DNA of 64,000 bases from contig CM059582.1 in assembly GCA_030407085.1 (NCBI GenBank), forward strand, positions 161,874,001 through 161,938,000. Reading direction: 5' to 3'. The stretch comes from Trichopria drosophilae. Lineage: Eukaryota; Arthropoda; Insecta; Hymenoptera; Diapriidae. The notes beneath the pieces were generated by a model. That model worked only from the letters and a program-made list of their open reading frames with translations, ran no database searches and was not told where the DNA came from. Shown here piece by piece: positions 27,801-39,800 of the stretch. Position 1 is the first letter of the stretch; each line of letters opens with the position of its first letter. A program made the position numbers and the translations under genes.

Positions 27801-30800
27801 AGTTTGTAATATTTAATTATTAAAAATATCATTACAAAAACAATTTTTTTAAAACAACTCACTCTATTTAATATTAGAGATACATTTATTTTGCAAGGTC
27901 GAAAGAATCATTTTCTAGAAAATAAAACCTAAATATTTGAAAATCGTGAAATAATATTTTTAACTATTCTTAATATTAAAAGACTTTATATTAAAAATGG
28001 CTAGGCATGTGATTAGGTGAATTTTAGATATTACGATATTTTTATGGAAAATATAATACCAATATTAACAATTTTTCGAGAGAAGAATGGTCATTTTCTT
28101 ACATATGATTTTGGGGTATTAACCTAAAAATAGTTACTTACCCTCTACCTTTTACCATCTACCTTTTACTAACACAACTATTGTTACAATTTTTTCTTAG
28201 AATTAAATCTTCATTACGAATAGATATTAACGATTTTAGTTAATTTAGATGTGAATGACGTCCGAATGCCAAAAATGTTTCAAGTTTGTTCAGTTGATAC
28301 ATAGTTCAAACGTAAAAAATACGAATTTTAAAATAAAGGATTACACAGGACCACAAAAAAAAATTTTGGGAGTTTCCTTTAATCAGAGGCAGTGGATCTT
28401 ATACATTTTGGGTCGCTAAAAACGAATCCGTTGCCCGATTTGGCCCATCACATCAGGTTTTCGAAATATCGTATCCGGAAATTGAAATTAGCGGATAGGA
28501 TATCTCAAAAACTTGACGTGATGGCCCAAATCGGGCTACGGATTCGTTTTCAGCGACCAAAAATCCATAAGCTCCACTACCTCTGATTAATGTAAACCTA
28601 CGAATTTTGTTTTTATTGTGGACCTGTAATTATTAAGTTAAAATCAAATTAAGGTTTTATCAATATAGGACGGCAAACAAACCAAATTCGGGGATTTCTT
28701 TTAATCAAAGATAGTGGAGCTTATAGATTTTGGGTCGCTGAAAACGAATCCGTAGCCCGATTTGGGCCATCGCGTCAAGTTTTCGAGATATCCTATCCGC
28801 TAATTTCAATTTCCGGATACGATATCTCGAAAACTTGACATGATGGCCCAAATAGGGCTACGGATTCGTTTTCAACGACCCAAAATCTATAAGATCCACT
28901 AGCTCTGATTAAAAGAAACTCTCAAAAAATTTTGTTTGTGGTCCTGTATTATTTCTTATTCTTTTCGTAAAAAGTTTTAGGTTCTATTGCCGATTTTCAA
29001 GATGTTGGCTTCTGTGCTACAGATGATTATTTCTTATTTTATTATATAATGCAGAAGAATATTTATTTTAGTTCTTGTTTTGAATAAACAAAGACAAAAA
29101 TAAAAATATATAAAACCATATTTTTTTAAGTAAAATTTTCGGGATTCCTTTTACAGGTTACAAGATTATCAAAAATCGGTATCATAGTGAAAATTGCATT
29201 CCAAGGCCAAATTTTACCTTAAAAATGCGTTTGTTGCAGTATTTTTGTAAAAATAAAGAGGGTTGAACACCACCTCAAAAATAGTCGGTTATAATTGCAA
29301 TTTTTTTAATTTATAAAAACCGGCTTACTAGTTTATATAAATTTATATATCATTTGATGTTAGTATTATTAATTCTTATTGAAATGCAGGAATATTAAAC
29401 GCATTTGCAGACAACGTGCATTATATCAAACATCAAATTTTACCATTCAGTAGATAAAATTAAACGTTTGAATGTAAACATTTTCTATGAAATAACAAAA
29501 TTTGAAATTTTTGTTTAAAAATTGGGTACTTTGGAGAACCGACGTGTCTGCGTGTACCATCTAAAGAACCTATTATCGGTCAAAAAATGGCTATATATGA
29601 AACAGTATGCTTTGTAAGCCAAAAGAGACTCAACTTGATTCTGTCGACAATTGAACGTATTGTTTTCCTCACCCACCGAAAGGCCTCTTGTTCGTTTGCA
29701 GTCGGGCATGAATACCCCACGTGAATAGCAAAAAAGTCTACCTGATATTAATTCAGTTGAGCCATACGAGGTCTGCATATATGTATATGTCGGTCAGATT
29801 TTCAGTTCAATAAATATTCACTTAAATCAAGAACTGCGAATATTGCTTTCTATTAAAAGATTGAAATTGGCATCAACGAAAGAAAAACGTTTCTTTTCAA
29901 CAGGCAAAATTGATTGATATTTATTGCAATTTGAATCAAATATTTCTATAATTTACTTATTATTAGCAGTGGAAATTACGCCTTAAATTAACGTTTTACA
30001 AGTGATACTAGAAATTTACAAGATTATGCATTTCTTTTCTTTTAATTTAATACATTAATTTATATATTATGTAAATAATAATAATAAGAATATAATTTAA
30101 ATAATACAATATTATTTAATTTTTTAAGTGAAATATACAATTATACACTAAAATGAATAGTAAAGTACATAAATTATTTTAACTTTGTTAAATTTATTAA
30201 AAATCATTATAATTTTGTTAAATATCTGCAGTAAGAAAATATTTTTTTTTAAATGAGTCTGATTTACTAAAAATAAGCAACATTTGTTAAAAATAAAAAA
30301 ATCTGTTGTAAATACAAGTAAAATTTTTCTAGCAACCATTCAAACAAATATTTAATTGAATTGAATACATTTTTTTCAATAATCGAAATTTAATTCAGGA
30401 CAGAAACTATTCTACTTTGGAGATCCTTAACCTTGTATCCATGGTCAAAAGAAATGCATAATCCAAGAAATTTTTATTTTATGGCATCAGTTTTTAACAC
30501 AAAATAAATTTGAAAAGCTTAGTTTTAGGGAAACCCAGAAAGATATTTCATTTTTATGTAAGTAATGTATGGAGTCAATGTGGAGTGAACTAATTTTTTA
30601 TGAGCCTACAACTGAATAATTCCATTTTTTTCTACAACAAAAATTAATGTCCTTGATAATCCTTGATAAAGTTTTCGATAATCAGCCTTATTTTTATGTT
30701 TCTTAATTTTTTCAACTAATTCTTCTTATAAACTAAATTGAATGTATTATAATAAAATAGGTTATACATACAATTACTTTATCCTATTACTTTAGACAAT

Positions 30801-33800
30801 TTTATTGCATGCGTAATTAATTTTATATAAATAATTCTTATTGTATATGGATCGGTGTTTCGTCCCAGGTCTGCCCACGGATTCGTCAGTTGGGCTATGT
30901 GAGGAGACCCTGCCCAATACACGAAACTAATCGTAAATAAATATAATAAAATAAAGGATACTACTCACTCATCCATACCGCGACGCGCAAAACCGGAAAC
31001 GCCACTGATCCTTACTGATCTTCGCGACACAAACTGATATTAAACAACCGCGTTGATATTTATACAGTGTCATACAGGTTTGTAAACAAGCACAATAAAT
31101 ATAAACAAAACAATTGAAAGATTCCTTCCCTATCCCTTATTTTTCTTTATATTCTTCTAAAATACTGCCACCTCCAAGTATGGTGCCTCATAACAAAACA
31201 CACCGTTACAAAAGTTTGAAAATTATAGAAATTATAAAAAAATTAATAAATAAAAGCTGTACTGAGAAGAAAGTTGAACATGTCGTTTAAATTAGATTAG
31301 AGGACTTTATTTTCTCATATGAGGAACATACTTGAACTAACATTTTTTACACTACTATTTCATAACAACATCATTAATTTAGTAATGAAGAGTGTTAGTT
31401 TGGTAAACAAATACCCCCCAACAAAAATAAAAATTACTATTAATATAATATTTATAAATGACTTGTGCCCCTTATTAAAGTCTTCTTCACTACTATACGC
31501 AAATGATCTGAAAATGTACTCGTCCATCAAGTCACCAGCTGATGCAATCATTCAGAAGGATCTTATTTCCCTACAACACTGTTGCACAAAAAATGTAATG
31601 ACATTAAATATAACAAAGTGTAAAATACAAAGATTTTTTAGATCGCATAGATTATTTGAATTTAACCACTTCAATGGTAATGGATCATATAATGTAGAAA
31701 AAAAATTATTGACAAACGTGGTAATGGATCATATGTGTACATTTTGCAATAAATTTTACAATTCTTAACCCTTTGCGGCATACATTTTTCTTTACACGGA
31801 AAACAGCTGAAAATTGTTACTCGGGGGTTTTCGGGGTCGCTGATTTCGAATCTGAAGTCAGATTTTGAAAATTCAAAATGGCGGACCGAAATATAAAAAG
31901 TGGCTCGATCTCAGCGAAATTTGTTACTTGGGGGTTTTCGGGGTCGCTGATTTCGAATCTGACTTCAGATTTGCAAAATTCAAATTGGCGGATCTAGGAT
32001 GGCGAACGAACGTAAAAATCGAGTGTTGGATTTTCTTGAAAATTGGTACGTTTTCTCGATCACCGATGACAAATCCAGTGTCAGATTTCAACAATTAAAT
32101 GTGGATGAAATTAAAACAAATTTTGGTCAGCCATCTTGGATCCGCCATTTTGAATTTTCAAAATCTGACTTCAGATTCGTAATCAGCGATCCCGAAAACC
32201 CCCGAGTAACAAATTTCGTTTAGATCGAGCAACTTTTCATATTTCGGTCCGCCATCTTGGATCCGCCATTTTGATTTTTACAAATCTGACGTCAGATTCG
32301 AAATCAGCGACCCAAAAAACATAAAATGCTATAGTTTCATGCAAATATATATAATTGTTCAATCAAAAATGAATTTTTTCTGAAATTATTGATATTTTTC
32401 CGTGGTTATTTATTTATAATAATTAAAAATTAACGATAATTGATAATATGTAACTTTTTTTATGATTATATACATCTTATTAACATAATTAACTCAAAAA
32501 CCCGATTGCTTAGATGAAAACAGCCGAATAATTAATTAAAAACTGAGAGAAAATAGGTGGGATGCTGAGCATCCCACTATGCCGCAAAGGGTTAATGAAT
32601 TTGCATGAAACTTCGTATACCAAGATATTTTGGGTCGCTGAATCCGAATCTGTCGTCAAAATGGGAAAATTCAAAATGGCGGATCCAATATGGCGGCTGT
32701 AAATTTGCTAAATTTATTAAAATGTGCGGCGCACATTTTTCTTTATACGGAAAACAGCTGAAAATTGTTACTCGGGGGTTTTCGGGGTCGCTGATTACGA
32801 TTCTGATGTTAGATTTTGAAAATTCAAAAATGGCAGATCCAAGATGGCCGACCGAAATGCGAAAAATTAGCCAAACTTTATGAAACTGGGTTCTCGGGGG
32901 TTTTCGGGGCCGCTGATTATAAATCTGAAATCAGATTTTGGAAATTCAAAATGTCGGTTCCAAGATGGCCGACATAAATGTAAAAAATTTACTTGATTAT
33001 GATAAAAGTTGGTACTTGGGAATTTTTTGGGTCGCTGATTACGAATTTGAAGTCAGATTTTGTAAATTCAAAATGGTGGATCCAAGGTGGCCGACGTAAA
33101 TGTGAAATATTACTTGATTTTTTAAATGATTAATTAAATGTTAAATGACATATTTTAGGAAAAAATGGAACCGTTTTTCGATATCTTAAGTACAGGGCTG
33201 TACCACTTCTGGCACTTTTTTTTTTAAACGGCTACCACTGAAGTGGTTAAGTATGAAATTGAAGGTCAGGAGCTTGAAGTGGTTCACAAAATTAAGGATT
33301 TAAGTGTCTGTAGCTGTCCTTCAGTGAACATTTACGCATTGTTATTAACAAATCATATAAACAGTTCTATCAAACATTTTAAAGATACCTCAGCTATTAT
33401 TCACTTATACAAAACTTTAGTACTCCCAATCATTTTGTATGCTTCTCCCATTTGGACACTCTTCATTGGATTAGGCATTAAACTGCTTGAGTCAGTTCAA
33501 CATAGATTTTTGCATTTCCTATCATTCAAAAGTGGTAATCCAATGGACTTTACCTCACATGATTATCACAATATATCCGTCCTTTTTAATGTTAATACAG
33601 TAAAATCAGATCATGTCCGAAACATTTTATTAGTCAGAAAAATTCTCACTGGGGAAGTTTTATCTGCCGATGTGGGTAGTTTATTTTTATACCGTGTAGC
33701 AGTTTATACCCATCATACACCTAGAACACTGTTTGAAAGGAATTGTAAATCCTCTTTCTGCTATAACTCTAACAAACACCAGAACATGGAACTCTCTGCC

Positions 33801-36800
33801 GATTGATATTACCACAGAGAGGCATTTCTCTGTTTTTCTTAGAAAATTACTATTATAAATGATTTTGTTTGCCCATATACAATTACATTAATATTGTTAT
33901 ATTTACTTTATTATAACAAATTATAACATTATCTAATTTATATTTTCTTTTATATACAAAAGCGTCACCAGTATTTTGGTTGTTTTGTATTTAAGGGCGT
34001 TATCGCCTGTTTAATTTCTAATAAATAAATAAATAAATAATGACAAATGCTGTATGTTTATTAATATCTTACCTTAGCTCCTTCATCCTCATCATCATCT
34101 TCTGGATTATATGCCTCAGCAAAAACACTCTTCCTTCTCAAAGCAAACTTATTTACTGGTGGTTCTGAAAAAAGACAAAAATATTTGTTAAATAAGATTT
34201 AATATTATTAGTATTGTTTAATATATTTTTTTATTGTAATATTAATTAATTTTAATCGATTTTGTTTAATATTAATTTTTAATTGTTTTTATTTTTTTAA
34301 ACATTATTTGCTCAGAATCCTTCTGAAGCATAATGTTTTTATACCATTTTTTTTTTAAATTGTTTTTCATAAATCCACAAATTTTATTTAAATCATAATT
34401 AAATGAAGACAAAAACTGTTTTTTATGGGTGCACACATATTTCTTACTATTTTACACAGGGGCAGTCTAAAAGTTCTGGATAATGTTAGCATAGATAAGT
34501 AAACATTACACAAATAGGTCATAAATTTTTATTTAGATTAATTATTGATAAGTAATGTATGCTTCAGAGGGATAATCATAAAATAATAAAAAATAATTTA
34601 GAAAAAGTATTAATATTTGAGAAGACAAGATCTAACTTTTCATTTGTACTTGATGAGATAAAAGTAGGATGCAAACACCAAATTCCTATCAGTTTCCTGT
34701 AGCGCATCTGCAAGTACGTTACTGTTTGCCTGCAAGTATCAAGCTCAATTTAACAATTCAGTATTATACATAGTCATGTCCTGGAAATTAAAATATTGAT
34801 GGGGCTATAATATACAAAGTGTAAATAAACTTTACAAACAGTTATTCATGTTTTATGTCTAAATCATAAGAAATAAAACGATAATACTGTCAATAAATAT
34901 TTCTTTGAATGAGATATAATAACAAAAAAGCAGAAATTTCAAACAATTAGACATTTCTTTTAAGTGAAGCAGTTGTTAACTCTTCTTTTCAATGTATGAT
35001 AACTGATGAATGTGTCACAATTTCCATTGGTCAGCAAACTTGACAAGAATGAGACAGTGCAGTCGCAATCTTTTACTGGAAGCACAACAAGTTAATTGCT
35101 GACAACTGGCTCAATTTGGTAACTTGAATACAAATTGGTCATTATCATAATGTCGCTCATATTCAATCTAAGAGAGCTATTTGAGTAAAAACTTCAGTAT
35201 TTCTTCTGCATATAGTCCTCGTAAGAAACCATATATATGATAAGGATTAATAAGTGACCTCAATTAAACTGAGTTTATAAATACTTAATAGAGAAGACAT
35301 AAACGTTACTAGTTCCTTCTTTAGAACATCTTACTGCAAGTCCGCTAAGTGATGAGTTGCATTCACTTTTAAAACCATTGTTTAAATAACTTTTATTGGT
35401 TTATTTTAAAATTGATGTACATTTTATAAGGTTTAAAATGTAAATATTATAAAGTCAATTTATTTTTTTTCATTACATAGATATTAATGAACTATTTTGA
35501 CAATTTCTGTCTAATCAATAATTAAATACATTTTTATATACTTTTTATAGTCTTGAAAAAAAAAATATTATGAGTATAATGTTCAAAAATCAATTACTCT
35601 ATTTATATGCACTGTAACTTTACAATATTCTGAGTTAATTATAATAAAATTCAGAAGTACATTTCAAATTTTGCGTGTACATATCGTCAAACTTGATTAA
35701 AATACATTAAAATAATTTTTGATAATAAAAGAATTAAACTAGCTAATAACACATCACTTTATGGTATTAAATTGTAAATTAATTTTTTTATAAGTATCAT
35801 TTAACACTGTTAGTTGTTTTTATATATACACCTAGTAGAGGTAACCAGCCATTATTGGAAAATATCATTCTTCAACGACCGCACTTGTGCGACTGAGTGT
35901 ATTTCTATTTTATGTACGTAAAATTCTAAAATAGAGGGATCACCTGTGCACACAAGAGTGATCAGAGTAATGCGCTGTGAGAGACCTTTTACTAACCAAT
36001 ATATGTGTATCATATCCTTTGCAAAAAAGTATGCATTATATTATTGATTTACAAATGTACTTTCTTTTACTAACATTCATTAATACCTTAAATCAAATTC
36101 ACAACTAAAATAATTCTTATACACATTTACAAGTATTTGTTTAATTTTTTAAATATAAAATAAAAGTTATAAAGTAGAAACAAATCTAAAATATTAAAAG
36201 AAATATGCAAATTCGATATACGAACCAAACATGCTACTTGCATGAAACAAGACACCGCACTAATAGCAAAATGTATTCAAGGCTTCTTAAGAATGATAAT
36301 CATATAATGCTATTGCAAGTTCATATAAATCAGTCATTAACATTTAGTATAACATTATGTAATTTTTAGATAATAAAATAAAAGTGTAGGGCAATTTTTT
36401 TGTAGTTCAAAGATAAGAACACATACAAAAAAAAATTAAGCCTATTAAAAACCAATAAAACAGAAATAACTTACTTCGTTAAATTCTGTGATAAAAGTAA
36501 TACACTGGAATAGTAATAATCAATTAGAATATCTTGCTAACAAAAATTACTACTTTGTATGAAAAAAAATATTCTTTTGAGATTGTTATAATTTTAGTAA
36601 TTTTTTTTTATTTTCTTGTTTATAAAATGATTGAAAAAGATATATTATAAAGTACTTCATTTCTAAAACTTTTTTATAATCATAATAAAGAAGAGAAAAA
36701 AAACATGTTCAAAACCATTCATAATTCCCAATTGGTAAATTATATTAATAATAATTCAGTTATTTAATTATGTGCATGCATTATATATAATATATCTTTC

Positions 36801-39800
36801 AACATTGTATTATATATAATTTGTCTGCGTATCAAAGCAGAAGTTATCCTTGTGTCGATCAATGGATACCTCTGTTAGATATTCAAAATCCTTAAATATA
36901 TAGTTCTATAGTATGTGTTGTCCAATATTTTATTAAATTTTAATAAATTATATTGAACTTAAGAAATGTATGCAATTGAAATTCACTATAATTCATATTT
37001 TAATTTATAGATACTTCAATATGAAACATCTTGTTTGCAAATAAGTTTTTATTTTGTCACTTGTGTTCGAATGTTTCTAAAATAGGCTGTGACTGAATTC
37101 ACTTACGGATTACCCATGAATCGTTTCTTATTCCTTAGATAGATTCATTACTGTTTACAAAAATAGAAAATCTCTATGGATCAGATTTTTAAAATGTTAC
37201 AATTTTTACATATATATATGTAAACTGATAAATATTAATCTTAAAGAGCCACCCTAAAAAGTTGCAAAAGTTAGCTTGTTTTTTTTTTTAAATAAAATGT
37301 ATCTTAATCTTGAGAAGGGGGTTCAAATGGAAGATTTTACTGCGAAACTTGCAGTTTTTTTAAATTTGATATTTTTATCTCCAAAAATATACATTTTACT
37401 AAAAATTTAGAAGAGATTTTTTGTTCATAATTGTCCAAAGAATTTATTTTATCTTTAATTTTCAATTGTTTTGAAAATGTTGAAAATTTGATGTTTTTTG
37501 GTCGGGACAACATTTTTTTAAATTCTTTCGACAATTCTAAATAAAAAATCTCTTATGAGTTTGACGTAAAATGTAAATTATTGACTTAAAAAATGTCAAA
37601 TTTTCTAAAAATGCAATTTTTGCAGCAAGTTCCCCCCTTTTAACCACCATATCTCAAGATCAAGATGCTGAATCTGAAATTTATACACCAGTAAGCTATA
37701 AGCTTTCATTTGTCATGCATTTCGATCCCAAGTTTCAGGTCCAGAAAACAGGCAAAATTTTGGGTGGCTCTTTTTAATTGAAAGTAAAATATAAGTTTAA
37801 TATATTGTGATATTTTCTAAAAAGGAGTACTTTATTTTACTGCATAATTTATTGCTTTTTTTAGTGATACATATTTTAATTAAATGTAATTAATCAAAAG
37901 TATATGAAATACTGCTCAATTTACGCAGAAAAGTATGCAATAAAAATGCCAGAATAACATTATTTTTAAATGGCGATAAAGATCTTATTGTATGGTACAA
38001 AATCTTATATAGGTTATAGTTGACCATAGTAAAAAATATATATATAATTCGGATCAAATGTGAAACAGGAAAATATATATCCAGTTGTGGCGTATACCAA
38101 CCGTTTTTAAATGATCGTTCTATGAATCATTTATGTCAATAACGTTGTGTGTTCTATACTGTTAAGAGTAAAAGTAAAATTACATTTTTTAAATTTCCTA
38201 TTATTTTCGTAGTAAAATTACAATTTTCATGTAAAAGTAACCCCCAAATAGAAGGAAATTTACCATAAACATGTAAAATTCACAATGGAAATGGAAATTT
38301 ACAATGCCAACGATGGAAATAAAAATACTAGTAATAATTGTGGTAATCTTACATCGATTGTGTAATTAAAAAAATATAATTTTACATCATCTTTGTAATA
38401 TTACAAGTGCACTGTAAATTGTGCTATAGGGATTTATGTATCCTCTTTTCCCTCTAGTGAGTCGGATCCTTTCACCAATAACCGATTGACGTCTTATTTA
38501 CAGTGTAAAAAATCCATAATGAAATAACCCGTGTATAATGGTAATTTTACAAGCTCGTTGTAATTTCCCTACGCTTAATGTGGTAAATTTACCTACGAAT
38601 AATGGTAAATTTTACAAGCTTCTTGTAAATTTACTGCATTAAGCGTAGGGAAATTACAACAAGCTTGTAAAATTATCATTATATGTGGGTTATTTCATTA
38701 CGGATTTTTTACAGTGTAATTAAGACATCAATCGGTTATTGGTGAAAGGATCTGACTCACTAGAGGGAGAAGCAGATACATAAATCCCTGTAGCACAATT
38801 TACAGTGCGCTTGTAATATTACAAAGTTGATGTAAAATTACATTTTTTTAATTGCACAATTGATGTAAGATTACCACGATTATTACTGGTACTTTTATTT
38901 CTACCTTTGACATTGTAAATTTACATTTCCATTGCAAATTTTATATATTTATGGCAAATTTCCTTCTATTTACCTATGAATAACGGTAAATTTTACAAGC
39001 TTATTGTAAATTTACTACATTAAACGTAGGGAAATTACAACAAGTTTGTAAAATTATCATTATACGTGGGTTATTTCATTACGGATTTTTTACAGTGTAC
39101 ATTACACATGTAAAATCATGTCGATAATATAGATATTTTAATGCAATGCTGTTAATTTACCATAATTTTCACTGGTATTTTAATTTCCAACATTTCACTG
39201 TAAAATCACAAAGAAATTTTTCACAGTGCAGTGTTTATTTTTCAAATGTTATTAAAATATGACATTGAAACTATATACCAGTGAATTTGAAATATTCGTT
39301 ACAATGCAAATTGTTTTACAGGTTGCGAACACACCAACAAATGATAGAATAGTAGTAAACTAATTTTAAAAAATTCTTTGACTACACAGGCCTGCAAATT
39401 TTGACTTAGTTCTGTAACTAAAAAAAGGGATGGTGATTCTGATAGGATTTCTGGCGTAGAAAACGAATCCGACCTTCAAAATGGCCCATCACGTCAGGAT
39501 TTCTTGTAATATTGGCTTAAATGGTCCAAAAATGACCATTTTGGTCATTTTTCGGAAATTTTTGCAGGTAACAAAATTTTTTTTTTCCTATTGCCCAATT
39601 GCATCGTATAATACTATATGTAAGCTTTAAAACCCATTTTTGAAAACCTCTTTACGATTTTTTTTAACAAAGTTATGTAGATTTGAAATTTTTTCATTTA
39701 GGCAAATGTAGGTATATAAAACTGTGAAGCCTGTGTGGAGCTGTGGTCCAGCCAATGAAGGCGAGATCAGATCATCAACCAACCAGTGAAGGTAAGTTGG

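Larger units (their letters stand above)
31440..34040 (+). pseudogene. Non-LTR retrotransposon reverse transcriptase fragment, split by nested elements
   Basis: Residues from about 31443 read [16 protein letters not shown] then [13 protein letters not shown], the RT palm block in which the catalytic YADD has become [14 protein letters not shown] follows. The frame is interrupted at 31662-33250 by a TTAA element and resumes with [19 protein letters not shown], then [24 protein letters not shown] and the C-terminal part to 33806. A 3' region with an (AAAT)n tail ends at about 34040. The order of motifs fits Jockey-like LINEs. The 5' part (endonuclease, early RT) is missing, and the catalytic substitution plus truncation make it dead. 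It lies antisense in Pka-R2 intron 2. Confidence 0.8.
17605..34072 (-). other. Pka-R2 intron 2 (16.5 kb)
   Basis: GTAAGA to TTTTCCAG. It holds foldback elements at 17729-18090, 18474-18960, 19032-19336, 20028-20270 and 28345-28947, a less AT-rich islet at 21540-21960, a tRNA-like element at 26363-26436, a possible LINE tail at 30843-30960, and the nested LINE/TTAA cluster at 31440-34040. I see nothing recognisable in 22000-26300, 26700-28300 or 29000-30800 beyond AT-rich sequence and a short seriate repeat near 25880-25985. Confidence 0.9.

Noticed and set aside
28392..28586. 64-codon frame
   Set aside because: It reads through a palindromic MITE, so any frame reflects the inverted repeat rather than coding selection.
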